A stretch of 64,000 bases of DNA from Luzula sylvatica (Eukaryota > Streptophyta > Magnoliopsida > Poales > Juncaceae), in contig CAMPEJ010000017.1 of NCBI GenBank assembly GCA_946800325.1, forward strand, positions 124,001 to 188,000, in the 5' to 3' direction. Made by a program: the position numbers and the translations under genes. Shown here piece after piece: positions 40,200-54,000 of the stretch. The first letter of the stretch is position 1; every line of letters starts with the position of its first letter. The notes beneath the pieces were generated by a model that saw only the letters and a list, made by a program, of their open reading frames with translations, was not told the DNA's origin and ran no database searches.

Positions 40200-42183
40200 G
40201 GGGAGTTCAAATAACGTATTTTGAGATCATTTGAATCGTATCTTTTACTACATAACATTTCACCAAAATTTACAAACACTAAGAAAGTTTGTTTTTCGAT
40301 TCAAAACAATCTGTTTCTGCTTTGGGGAGTTCAAATAACGTATTTTGAGATCATTTGAATCGTATCTTTTACCACATAACATTTCACCAAAATTTACAAA
40401 CACTAAGAAAGTTTGTTTTTCGATTCAAAATAATCTGTTTATGCTTTGGGGAGTTCAAATGACGTATTTTGAGATCATTTGAATCGTATCTTTTACCACA
40501 TAACATTTCACCAAAATTTACAAATACTAAGAAAGTTTGTTTTTCGATTCAAAACAATCTGTTTATGCTTTGGGGAGTTCAAATAACGTATTTTGAGATC
40601 ATTTGAATCCTATCTTTTACCACATAACATTTCACCAAAATTTACAAGCACTAAGAAAGTTTGATTTTCGATTCAAAACAATCTATTTATGCTTTGGGGA
40701 GTTAAAATAACGTATTTTGAGATCATTTGAATCGTATCTTTTACTTCATAACATTTCACCAAAATTTACACACACTAAGAAAGTTTGTTTTTCGATTCAA
40801 AACAATTTGTCTATGCTTTGGGGAGTTCAAATAACATATTTTTAGATCATTCGAATCGTATCTTTTACCACATAACATTTCACCAAAATTTACAAACACT
40901 AAGAAAGTTTGTTTTTCGATTCAAAACAATCTGTTTATGCTTTGGGGAGTTCAAATAACGTATGTTGAGATCATTTGAATCGTATCTTTTACTACATAAC
41001 ATTTCACCAAAATTTACAAACACTAAGAAAGTTTGTTTTTCGATTCAAAACAATATGTTTATGCTTTGGGGAGTTCAAATAACGTATTTTGAGATCATTT
41101 GAATCGTATCTTTTACCACATAACATTTCACCAAAATTTACAAACACTAAGAAAGTTTGTTTTTCGATTCAAAACAATCTGTTTATGCTTTGGGGAGTTC
41201 AAATAACGTATTTTGAGATCATTTGAATCGTATCTTTTACTACATAACATTTCACCAAAATTTACAAACACTAAGAAAGTTTGTTTTTCGATTCAAAACA
41301 ATCTGTTTCTGCTTTGGGGAGTTCAAATAACGTATTTTGAGATCATTTGAATCGTATCTTTTACCACATAACATTTCACCAAAATTTACAAACACTAAGA
41401 AAGTTTGTTTTTCGATTCAAAATAATCTGTTTATGCTTTGGGGAGTTCAAATGACGTATTTTGAGATCATTTGAATCGTATCTTTTACCACATAACATTT
41501 CACCAAAATTTACAAATACTAAGAAAGTTTGTTTTTCGATTCAAAACAATCTGTTTATGCTTTGGGGAGTTCAAATAACGTATTTTGAGATCATTTGAAT
41601 CCTATCTTTTACCACATAACATTTCACCAAAATTTACAAGCACTAAGAAAGTTTGATTTTCGATTCAAAACAATCTATTTATGCTTTGGGGAGTTAAAAT
41701 AACGTATTTTGAGATCATTTGAATCGTATCTTTTACTTCATAACATTTCACCAAAATTTACACACACTAAGAAAGTTTGTTTTTCGATTCAAAACAATTT
41801 GTCTATGCTTTGGGGAGTTCAAATAACATATTTTTAGATCATTCGAATCGTATCTTTTACCACATAACATTTCACCAAAATTTACAAACACTAAGAAAGT
41901 TTGTTTTTCGATTCAAAACAATCTGTTTATGCTTTGGGGAGTTCAAATAACGTATGTTGAGATCATTTGAATCGTATCTTTTACTACATAACATTTCACC
42001 AAAATTTACAAACACTAAGAAAGTTTGTTTTTCGATTCAAAACAATATGTTTATGCTTTGGGGAGTTCAAATAACGTATTTTGAGATCATTTGAATCGTA
42101 TCTTTTACCACATAACATTTCACCAAAATTTACAAACACTAAGAAAGTTTGTTTTTCGATTCAAAACAATCTGTTTATGCTTT
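40200..42183 (+). repeat. Tandem duplication of an 8-unit block (992 bp)
   Basis: Copies are about 40200-41191 and 41192-42183. Three private variants repeat at 992 bp: caaatgacg (40459/41451), acaagcacta near 40645/41637, and gagttaaaataac near 40699/41691, together with acttcataac (40743/41735). The left end is set by tgtttgtg versus tgtttatg (40190/41182) and the right end by atttgaa versus attggaa (41219/42211). It sits inside the second copy of the 62-unit block, so it is younger than that block. Confidence 0.88.
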
Positions 42184-45100
42184 GGGGAGTTCAAATAACG
42201 TATTTTGAGATCATTGGAATCGTATCTTTTACTACATAACATTTCACCAAAATTTACAAACACAAAGAAAGTTTGTTTTTCGATTCAAAACAATCTGTTT
42301 ATGCTTTGGGGAGTTCAAATAACGTATTTTGAGATCATTTGAATCGTATCTTTTACTACATAACATTTCACCAAAATTTACAAACACTAAGAAAGTTTGT
42401 TTTTCGATTCAAAACAATCTGTTTCTGCTTTGGGGAGTTCAAATAATGTATTTTGAGATCATTTGAATCGTATCTTTTACCACATAACATTTCACCAAAA
42501 TTTACAAACACTAAGAAAGTTTGTTTTTCGATTCAAAACAATCTGTTTATGCTTTGGGGATTTCAAATAACGTATATTGAGATCATTTGAATCGTATCTT
42601 TTACTACATAACATTTCACCAAAATTTACAAACACTAAGAAAGTTTGTTTTTCGATTCAAAACAATCTGTTTATGCTTTGGGGATTTCAAATAACGTATT
42701 TTGAGATCATTTGAATCGTATCTTTTACCACATAACATTTCACCAAAATTTACAAACACTAAGAAAGTTTAATTTTCGATTCAAAACAATCTGTTTATGC
42801 TTTGGGGAGTTCAAATAACGTATTTTGAGATCATTTGAATCGTATCTTTTACTACATAACATTTCACCAAAATTTACAAACACTAAGAAAGTTTGTTTTT
42901 CGAATCAAAACAATTTGTTTATGCTTTGGGGAGTTCAAATAACATATTTGTAGATCATTCGAATCGTATCTTTTACCACATAACATTTCACCAAAATTTA
43001 CAAACACTAAGAAAGTTTGTTTTTCGATTCAAAACAATCTGTTTGTGCTTTGGGGAGTTCAAATAACGTATTTTGAGATCATTGCAATCGTATCTTTTAC
43101 TACATAACATTTCACCAAAATTTACAAACACTAAGAAAGTTTGTTTTTCGATTCAAAACAATCTGTTTCTGCTTTGGGGAGTTCAAATAATGTATTTTGA
43201 GATCATTTGAATCGTATCTTTTACCACATAACATTTCACCAAAATTTACAAACACTAAGAAAGTTTGTTTTTCGATTCAAAACAATCTGTTTATGCTTTG
43301 GGGAGTTCAAATAACGTATTTTGAGATCATTGGAATCGTATCTTTTACCACATAACATTTCACAAAAATTTACAAACACTAAGAAAGTTTGTTTTTCGAT
43401 TCAAAACAATTTGTTTATGCTTTGGGGAGTTCAAATAACGTATTTAGAGATCATTTGAATCGTATCTTTTACCACATAACATTTCACCAAAATTTACAAA
43501 CACTAAGAAAGTTTGTTTTTCGATTCAAAACAATCTGTTTATGCTTTGGGGAGTTCAAATAACGTATTTTGAGATCATTTGAATCGTATGTTTTACTACA
43601 TAACATTTCACCAAAATTTACAAACACTAAGAAAGTTTGTTTTTCGATTCAAAACAATCTGTTTCTGCTTTGGGGAGTTCAAATAACGTATTTTGAGATC
43701 ATTTGAATCGTATCTTTTACCACATAACACTTCACCAAAATTTACAAACACTAAGAAAGTTTGTTTTTCGATTCAAAACAATCTGTTTGTGCTTTGGGGA
43801 GTTCAAATAACGTATTTTGAGATCATTTGAATCGTATCTTTTACGACATAACATTTCACCAAAATTTACAAACACTAAGAAAGTTTGTTTTTCGATTCAA
43901 AACAATCTGTTTATGCTTTGGGGAGTTCAAATAACGTATTTTGAGATCATTTGAATCGTATCTTTTACCACATAACATTTCACCAAAATTTACAAACACT
44001 AAGAAAGTTTGTTTTTCGATTCAAAATAATCTGTTTATGCTTTGGGGAGTTCAAATAACGTATTTTGAGATCATTTGAATCGTATCTTTTACCACATAAC
44101 ATTTCACCAAAATTTACAAATACTAAGAAAGTTTGTTTTTCGATTCAAAACAATCTGTTTATGCTTTGGGGAGTTCAAATAACGTATTTTGAGATCATTT
44201 GAATCGTATCTTTTACCACATAACATTTCACCAAACTTTACAAACACTAAGAAAGTTTGTTTTTCGATTCAAAACAATCTGTTTATGCTTTGGGGAGTTC
44301 AAATAACGTATTTTGAGATCATTTGAATCGTGTGTTTTACTACATAACATTTCACCAAAATTTACAAACACTAAGAAAGTTTGTTTTTCGATTCAAAACA
44401 ATTTGTCTATACTTTGGGGAGTTCAAATAACATATTTGTAGATCATTCGAATCGTATCTTTTACCACATAACATTTCACCAAAATTTACAAACACTAAGA
44501 AAGTTTGTTTTTCGATTCAAAACAATCTGTTTGTGCTTTGGGGAGTTCAAATAACGTATTTTGAGATCATTTGAATCGTATCTTTTACTACATAACATTT
44601 CACCAAAATTTACAAACACTAAGAAAGTTTTTTTTTCGATTCAAAACAATCTGTTTCTGCTTTGGGGAGTTCAAATAACGTATTTTGAGATCATTTGAAT
44701 CGTATCTTTTACTACATAACATTTCACCAAAATTTACAAACACTAAGAAAGTTTTTTTTTCGATTCAAAACAATCTGTTTCTGCTTTGGGGAGTTCAAAT
44801 AACGTATTTTGAGATCATTTGAATCGTATCTTTTACCACATAACATTTCACCAAAATTTACAAACACTAAGAAAGTTTGTTTTTCGATTCAAAATAATCT
44901 GTTTATGCTTTGGGGAGTTCAAATAACGTATTTTGAGATCATTTGAATCGTATCTTTTACCACATAACATTTCACCAAAATTTACAAATACTAAGAAAGT
45001 TTGTTTTTCGATTCAAAACAATCTGTTTATGCTTTGGGGAGTTCAAATAACGTATTTTGAGATCATTTGAATCCTATCTTTTACCACATAACATTTCACC

Positions 45101-46219
45101 AAAATTTACAAACACTAAGAAAGTTTGATTTTCGATTCAACACAATCTATTTATGCGTTGGGGAGTTCAAATAACGTATTTTGAGATCATTTGAATCGTA
45201 TCTTTTACTACATAACATTTCACCAAAATTTACAAACACTAAGAAAGTTTGTTTTTCGATTCAAAACAATTTGTCTATGCTTTGGGGAGTTCAAATAACA
45301 TATTTTTAGATCATTCGAATCGTATCTTTTACCACATAACATTTCACCTAAATTTACAAACACTAAGAAAGTTTGTTTTTCGATTCAAAACAATCTGTTT
45401 ATGCTTTGGGGAGGTCAAATAACGTATTTTGAGATCATTTGAATCGTATCTTTTACAACATAACATTTCACCAAAATTTACAAACACTAAGAAAGTTTGT
45501 TTTTCGATTCAAAACAATATGTTTATGCTTTGGGGTGTTCAAATAACGTATTTTGAGATCATTTGAATCGTATCTTTTACCACATAACATTTCACCAAAA
45601 TTTACAAACACTAAGAAAGTTTGTTTTTCGATTCAAAACAATCTGTTTATGCTTTGGGGAGTTCAAATAACGTATTTTGAGATCATTTGAATCGTATCTT
45701 TTACCACATAACATTTCACCAAAATTTACAAACACTAAGAAAGTTTGTTTTTCGATTCAAAACAATCTGTTTATGCTTTGGGGAGTTCAAATAACGTATT
45801 TTGAGATCATTGGAATCGTATCTTTTACTACATAACATTTCACCAAAATTTACAAACACTAAGAAAGTTTTTTTTTCGATTCAAAACAATATGTTTATGC
45901 TTTGGGGAGTTCAAATAACGTATTTTGAGATCATTTGAATCGTATCTTTTACTACATAACATTTCACCAAAATTTACAAACACTAAGAAAGTTTGTTTTT
46001 CGATTCAAAACAATCTGTTTCTGCTTTGGGGAGTTCAAATAATGTATTTTGAGATCATTTGAATCGTATCTTTTACCACATAACATTTCACCAAAATTTA
46101 CAAACACTAAGAAAGTTTGTTTTTCGATTCAAAACAATCTGTTTATGCTTTGGGGATTTCAAATAACGTATTTTGAGATCATTTGAATCGTATCTTTTAC
46201 TACATAACATTTCACCAAA

Positions 46220-47990
46220 ATTTACAAACACTAAGAAAGTTTGTTTTTCGATTCAAAACAATCTGTTTATGCTTTGGGGATTTCAAATAACGTATTTTGA
46301 GATCATTTGAATCGTATCTTTTACCACATAACATTTCACCAAAATTTACAAACACTAAGAAAGTTTAATTTTCGATTCAAAACAATCTGTTTATGCTTTG
46401 GGGAGTTCAAATAACGTATTTTGAGATAATTTGAATCGTATCTTTTACTATATAACATTTCACCAAAATTTACAAACACAAAGAAAGTTTGTTTTTCGAA
46501 TCAAAACAATTTGTTTATGCTTTGGGGAGTTCAAATAACATATTTGTAGATCATTCGAATCGTATCTTTTACCACATAACATTTCACCAAAATTTACAAA
46601 CACTAAGAAAGTTTGTTTTTCGATTCAAAACAATCTGTTTGTGCTTTGGGGAGTTCAAATAACGTATTTTGAGATCATTTGAATCGTATCTTTTACTACA
46701 TAACATTTCACCAAAATTTACAAACACTAAGAAAGTTTGTTTTTCGATTCAAAACAATCTGTTTCTGCTTTGGGGAGTTCAAATAATGTATTTTGAGATC
46801 ATTTGAATCGTATCTTTTACCACATAACATTTCACCAAAATTTACAAACACTAAGAAAGTTTGTTTTTCGATTCAAAACAATCTGTTTATGCTTTGGGGA
46901 GTTCAAATAACGTATTTTGAGATCATTGGAATCGTATCTTTTACCACATAACATTTCACAAAAATTTACAAACACTAAGAAATTTTGTTTTTCGATTCAA
47001 AACAATCTGTTTCTGCTTTGGGGAGTTCAAATAATGTTATTTTGAGATCATTTGAATCTTGTCTTTTACCACATAACATTTCACCAAAATTTACAAACAC
47101 TAAGAAAGTTTGTTTTTCGATTCAAAACAATCTGTTTATGCTTTGGGGATTTCAAATAACGTATTTTGAGATCATTTGAATCGTATCTTTTACCACATAA
47201 CATTTCACCAAAATTTACAAACACTAAGAAAGTTTAATTTTCGATTCAAAACAATCTGTTTATGCTTTGGGGAGTTCAAATAACGTATTTTGAGATAATT
47301 TGAATCGTATCTTTTACTATATAACATTTCACCAAAATTTACAAACACAAAGAAAGTTTGTTTTTCGAATCAAAACAATTTGTTTATGCTTTGGGGAGTT
47401 CAAATAACATATTTGTAGATCATTCGAATCGTATCTTTTACCACATAACATTTCACCAATATTTACAAACACTAAGAAAGTTTGTTTTTCGATTCAAAAC
47501 AATCTGTTTGTGCTTTGGGGAGTTCAAATAACGTATTTTGAGATCATTTGAATCGTATCTTTTACTACATAACATTTCACCAAAATTTACAAACACTAAG
47601 AAAGTTTGTTTTTCGATTCAAAACAATCTGTTTCTGCTTTGGGGAGTTCAAATAATGTATTTTGAGATCATTTGAATCGTATCTTTTACCACATAACATT
47701 TCACCAAAATTTACAAACACTAAGAAAGTTTGTTTTTCGATTCAAAACAATCTGTTTATGCTTTGGGGAGTTCAAATAACGTATTTTGAGATCATTGGAA
47801 TCGTATCTTTTACCACATAACATTTCACAAAAATTTACAAACACTAAGAAATTTTGTTTTTCGATTCAAAACAATCTGTTTCTGCTTTGGGGAGTTCAAA
47901 TAATGTTATTTTGAGATCATTTGAATCTTGTCTTTTACCACATAACATTTCTCCAAAATTTACAAACACTAAGAAAGTTTGTTTTTCGAT
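46220..47990 (+). repeat. Tandem duplication of 7 units plus 1 bp (869 bp)
   Basis: The marker cacaaagaaag occurs at 46477 and 47346, and gggatttcaaat near 46281 and 47150, each 869 bp apart. The odd base comes from an added T at 47037-47038 (aatgttatttt). The copied unit at 47906 carries the same insertion together with aaattttg and gaatcttgtc. Private changes are ccaatattt near 47458 and tttctcc near 47949. No credible gene is present. Confidence 0.83.
47034..47042 (+). other. One-base insertion marker (aatgttatt), ancestral position
   Basis: An added T makes aatgttatttt where other units have aatgtatttt. It shifts the array phase by one base. It recurs at 47906 and 49767 with linked changes aaattttg and gaatcttgtc. 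The cognate unit at about 54180-54260 lacks all three. Confidence 0.88.
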
Positions 47991-50900
47991 TCAAAACAAT
48001 CTGTTTCTGCTTTGGGGAGTTCAAATAACGTATTTTGAGATCATTTGAATCGTATGTTTTACTACATAACATTTCACCAAAATTTACAAACACTAAGAAA
48101 GTTTGTTTTTCGATTCAAAACAATTTGTCTATGCTTTGGGGAGTTCAAATAACATATTTTTAGATCATTCGAATCGTATCTTTTACCACATAACATTTCA
48201 CCAAAATTTACAAACACTAATAAAGTTTGTTTTTCGATTCAAAACAATCTGTTTATGCTTTGGGGAGTTCAAATAACGTATTTTGAGATCATTTGAATCG
48301 TATCTTTTACCACATAACATTTCACCAAAATTTACAAACACTAAGAAAGTTTGTTTTTCGATTCAAAACAATTTGTTTATGCTTTGGGGAGTTCAAATAA
48401 CGTATTTTGAGATCATTTGAATCGTATCTTTTTCCATATAACATTTCACCAAAATTTACAAACACTAAGACAGTTTGTTTTTCGATTCAAAACAATCTGT
48501 TTCTGCTTTGGGGAGTTCAAATAACGTATTTTGAGATCATTTGAATCGTATGTTTTACTACATAACATTTCACCAAAATTTACAAACACTAAGAAAGTTT
48601 GTTTTCCGATTCAAAACAATCTGTTTATGCTTTGGGGAGTTCAAATAACGTATTTTGAGATCATTTGAATCGTATCTTTTAGCACATAACATTTCACCAA
48701 AATTTACAAACACTAAGAAAGTTTGTTTTTCGATTCAAAACAATCTGTTTATGCTTTCGGGAGTTCAAATAACGTATTTTGAGATCATTTGAATCGTATC
48801 TTTTACCACATAACATTTCACCAAAATTTTCAAACACTAAGAAAGTTTGTTTTTCGATTCAAAACAATCTGTTTATGCTTTGGGGAGTTCAAATAACGTA
48901 TTTTGAGATCATTTGAATCGTATCTTTTACCACATAACATTTTACCAAAATTTACAAACACTAAGAAAGTTTGTTTTTCGATTCAAAACAATTTGTTTAT
49001 GCTTTGGGGATTTCAAATAACATATTTGTAGATCATTCGAATCGTATCTTTTACCACATAACATTTCACCAAAATTTACAAACACTAAGAAAGTTTGTTT
49101 TTCGATTCAAAACAATCTGTTTGTGCTTTGGGGAGTTCAAATAACGTATTTTGAGATCATTTGAATCGTATCTTTTACGACATAACATTTCACCAAAATT
49201 TACAAACACTTAGAAAGTTTGTTTTTCGATTCAAAACAATCTGTTTATGCTTTGGGGAGTTCAAATAACATATTTGTAGATCATTCGAATCGTATCTTTT
49301 ACCACATAACATTTCACCAATATTTACAAACACTAAGAAAGTTTGTTTTTCGATTCAAAACAATCTGTTTGTGCTTTGGGGAGTTCAAATAACGTATTTT
49401 GAGATCATTTGAATCGTATCTTTTACTACATAACATTTCACCAAAATTTACAAACACTAAGAAAGTTTGTTTTTCGATTCAAAACAATCTGTTTCTGCTT
49501 TGGGGAGTTCAAATAATGTATTTTGAGATCATTTGAATCGTATCTTTTACCACATAACATTTCACCAAAATTTACAAACACTAAGAAAGTTTGTTTTTCG
49601 ATTCAAAACAATCTGTTTATGCTTTGGGGAGTTCAAATAACGTATTTTGAGATCATTGGAATCGTATCTTTTACCACATAACATTTCACAAAAATTTACA
49701 AACACTAAGAAATTTTGTTTTTCGATTCAAAACAATCTGTTTCTGCTTTGGGGAGTTCAAATAATGTTATTTTGAGATCATTTGAATCTTGTCTTTTACC
49801 ACATAACATTTCACCAAAATTTACAAACACTAAGAAAGTTTGTTTTTCGATTCAAAACAATCTGTTTCTGCTTTGGGGAGTTCAAATAACGTATTTTGAG
49901 ATCATTTGAATCGTATGTTTTACTACATAACATTTCACCAAAATTTACAAACACTAAGAAAGTTTGTTTTTCGATTCAAAACAATTTGTCTATGCTTTGG
50001 GGAGTTCAAATAACATATTTTTAGATCATTCGAATCGTATCTTTTACCACATAACATTTCACCAAAATTTACAAACACTAATAAAGTTTGTTTTTCGATT
50101 CAAAACAATCTGTTTATGCTTTGGGGAGTTCAAATAACGTATTTTGAGATCATTTGAATCGTATCTTTTACCACATAACATTTCACCAAAATTTACAAAC
50201 ACTAAGAAAGTTTGTTTTTCGATTCAAAACAATTTGTTTATGCTTTGGGGAGTTCAAATAACGTATTTTGAGATCATTTGAATCGTATCTTTTTCCATAT
50301 AACATTTCACCAAAATTTACAAACACTAAGACAGTTTGTTTTTCGATTCAAAACAATCTGTTTCTGCTTTGGGGAGTTCAAATAACGTATTTTGAGATCA
50401 TTTGAATCGTATGTTTTACTACATAACATTTCACCAAAATTTACAAACACTAAGAAAGTTTGTTTTCCGATTCAAAACAATCTGTTTATGCTTTGGGGAG
50501 TTCAAATAACGTATTTTGAGATCATTTGAATCGTATCTTTTAGCACATAACATTTCACCAAAATTTACAAACACTAAGAAAGTTTGTTTTTCGATTCAAA
50601 ACAATCTGTTTATGCTTTCGGGAGTTCAAATAACGTATTTTGAGATCATTTGAATCGTATCTTTTACCACATAACATTTCACCAAAATTTTCAAACACTA
50701 AGAAAGTTTGTTTTTCGATTCAAAACAATCTGTTTATGCTTTGGGGAGTTCAAATAACGTATTTTGAGATCATTTGAATCGTATCTTTTACCACATAACA
50801 TTTTACCAAAATTTACAAACACTAAGAAAGTTTGTTTTTCGATTCAAAACAATTTGTTTATGCTTTGGGGATTTCAAATAACATATTTGTAGATCATTCG

Positions 50901-51070
50901 AATCGTATCTTTTACCACATAACATTTCACCAAAATTTACAAACACTAAGAAAGTTTGTTTTTCGATTCAAAACAATCTGTTTGTGCTTTGGGGAGTTCA
51001 AATAACGTATTTTGAGATCATTTGAATCGTATCTTTTACGACATAACATTTCACCAAAATTTACAAACAC
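47350..51070 (+). repeat. Tandem duplication of 15 units plus 1 bp (1861 bp)
   Basis: Copies are about 47350-49200 and 49210-51070. The pairs are ccaatattt (near 47458/49319), aatgttattt (47906/49767), ctaataaag (48217/50078), tctttttccat with ctaagacag (near 48427/50288), agcacataac (near 48680/50541) and ctttcggg (near 48756/50617), all 1861 bp apart. The first copy alone has cacttagaaag near 49207 and tttctcc near 47949. No credible gene is present. Confidence 0.88.
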
Positions 51071-54000
51071 TAAGAAAGTTTGTTTTTCGATTCAAAACAA
51101 TCTGTTTATGCTTTGGGGAGTTCAAATAACGTATTTTGAGATCATTTGAATCGTATCTTTTACCACATAACATTTCACCAAAATTTACAAACACTAAGAA
51201 AGTTTGTTTTTCGATTCAAAATAATCTGTTTATGCTTTGGGGAGTTCAAATAACGTATTTTGAGATCCTTTGAATCGTATCTTTTACCACATAACATTTC
51301 ACCAAAATTTACAAATACTAAGAAAGTTTGTTTTTTGATTCAAAACAATCTGTTTATGCTTTGGGGAGTTCAAATAACGTATTTTGAGATCATTTGAATC
51401 GTATCTTTTACCACATAACATTTCACCAAACTTTACAAACACTAAGAAAGTTTGTTTTTCGATTCAAAACAATCTGTTTATGCTTTGGGGAGTTCAAATA
51501 ACGTATTTTGAGATCATTTGAATCGTGTGTTTTACTTCATAACATTTCACCAAAATTTACAAACACTAAGAAAGTTTGTTTTTCGATTCAAAACAATTTG
51601 TCTATACTTTGGGGAGTTCAAATAACATATTTGTAGATCATTCGAATCGTATCTTTTACCACATAACATTTCACCAAAATTTACAAACACTAAGAAAGTT
51701 TGTTTTTCGATTCAAAACAATCTGTTTGTGCTTTGGGGAGTTCAAATAACGTATTTTGAGATCATTTGAATCGTATCTTTTACTACATAACATTTCACCA
51801 AAATTTACAAACACTAAGAAAGTTTTTTTTTCGATTCAAAACAATCTGTTTCTGCTTTGGGGAGTTCAAATAACGTATTTTGACATCATTTGAATCGTAT
51901 CTTTTACCACATAACACTTCACCAAAATTTACAAACACTAAGAAAGTTTGTTTTTCGATTCAAAACAATCTGTTTGTGCTTTGGGGAGTTCAAATAACGT
52001 ATTTTGAGATCATTTGAATCGTATCTTTTACTACATAACATTTCACCAAAATTTACAAACACTAAGAAAGTTTGTTTTTCGATTCAAAACAATCTGTTTA
52101 TGCTTTGGGGAGTTCAAATAACGTATTTTGAGATCATTTGAATCGTATCTTTTACCACATAACATTTCACCAAAATTTACAAACACTAAGAAAGTTTGTT
52201 TTTCGATTCAAAATAATCTGTTTATGCTTTGGGGAGTTCAAATAACGTATTTTGAGATCATTTGAATCGTATCTTTTACCACATAACATTTCACCAAAAT
52301 TTACAAATACTAAGAAAGTTTGTTTTTCGATTCAAAACAATCTGTTTATGCTTTGGGGAGTTCAAATAACGTATTTTGAGATCATTTGAATCCTATCTTT
52401 TACCACATAACATTTCACCAAAATTTACAAACACTAAGAAAGTTTGATTTTCGATTCAACACAATCTATTTATGCGTTGGGGAGTTCAAATAACGTATTT
52501 TGAGATCATTTGAATCGTATCTTTTACCACATAACATTTCACCTAAATTTACAAACACTAAGAAAGTTTGTTTTTCGATTCAAAACAATCTGTTTATGCT
52601 TTGGGGAGTTCAAATAACGTATTTTGAGATCATTTGAATCGTATCTTTTACAACATAACATTTCACCAAAATTTACAAACACTAAGAAAGTTTGTTTTTC
52701 GATTCAAAACAATATGTTTATGCTTTGGGGTGTTCAAATAACGTATTTTGAGATCATTTGAATCGTATCTTTTACCACATAACATTTCACCAAAATTTAC
52801 AAACACTAAGAAAGTTTGTTTTTCGATTCAAAACAATCTGTTTATGCTTTGGGGAGTTCAAATAACGTATTTTGAGATCATTTGAATCGTATCTTTTACC
52901 ACATAACATTTCACCAAAATTTACAAACACTAAGAAAGTTTGTTTTTCGATTCAAAACAATCTGTTTATGCTTTGGGGAGTTCAAATAACGTATTTTGAG
53001 ATCATTGGAATCGTATCTTTTACTACATAACATTTCACCAAAATTTACAAACACTAAGAAAGTTTTTTTTTTCGATTCAAAACAATATGTTTATGCTTTG
53101 GGGAGTTCAAATAACGTATTTTGAGATCATTTGAATCGTATCTTTTACTACATAACATTTCACCAAAATTTACAAACACTAAGAAAGTTTGTTTTTCGAT
53201 TCAAAACAATCTGTTTCTGCTTTGGGGAGTTCAAATAACGTATTTTGAGATCATTTGAATCGTATCTTTTACCACATAACATTTCACCAAAATTTACAAA
53301 CACTAAGAAAGTTTGTTTTTCGATTCAAAACAATCTGTTTATGCTTTGGGGATTTCAAATAACGTATTTTGAGATCATTTGAATCGTATCTTTTACTACA
53401 TAACATTTCACCAAAATTTACAAACACTAAGAAAGTTTGTTTTTCGATTCAAAACAATCTGTTTATGCTTTGGGGATTTCAAATAACGTATTTTGAGATC
53501 ATTTGAATCGTATCTTTTACCACATAACATTTCACCAAAATTTACAAACACTAAGAAAGTTTAATTTTCGATTCAAAACAATCTGTTTATGCTTTGGGGA
53601 GTTCAAATAATGTATTTTGAGATAATTTGAATCGTATCTTTTACTATATAACATTTCACCAAAATTTACAAACACAAAGAAAGTTTGTTTTTCGAATCAA
53701 AACAATTTGTTTATGCTTTGGGGAGTTCAAATAACATATTTGTAGATCATTCGAATCGTATCTTTTACCACATAACATTTCACCAAAATTTACAAACACT
53801 AAGAAAGTTTGTTTTTCGATTCTAAACAATCTGTTTGTGCTTTGGGGAGTTCAAATAACGTATTTTGAGATCATTTGAATCGTATCTTTTACTACATAAC
53901 ATTTCACCAAAATTTACAAACACTAAGAAAGTTTGTTTTTCGATTCAAAACAATCTGTTTCTGCTTTGGGGAGTTCAAATAATGTATTTTGAGATCATTT

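Larger units (their letters stand above)
27500..41190 (+). repeat. Large 62-unit duplication (7688 bp offset)
   Basis: About 27500-33500 matches about 35190-41190 at a constant 7688 bp. Markers are gatcattgca (28697/36385 at attg), cacaaagaaag (27877/35565), cataacactt (29587/37275), gtgtgttttac (30194/37882), attcaacaca with atgcgttgg (31123/38811), agtttaatttt (31361/39049), cgtatcttatac (32053/39741) and acttcataac (33055/40743). The second region lacks one of the two 620-bp blocks near its start. Private changes include cataatattt near 30950, aacaataag near 37796, gagattatt near 38364 and ctttcacta near 39127. No gene is present. Confidence 0.88.

Noticed and set aside
46985..47179. 64-codon reading frame on the plus strand
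   Set aside because: It is satellite sequence throughout. It stays open only because the inserted T at 47037-47038 changes frame between units. No coding signature, and its translation merely repeats the unit.
47854..48048. 64-codon reading frame on the plus strand
   Set aside because: A duplicate of the frame at 46985, carried by the 869-bp duplication and dependent on the same one-base insertion.
49715..49909. 64-codon reading frame on the plus strand
   Set aside because: A third copy of the same artefact, carried by the 1861-bp duplication. Identity between copies reflects DNA duplication, not protein selection.
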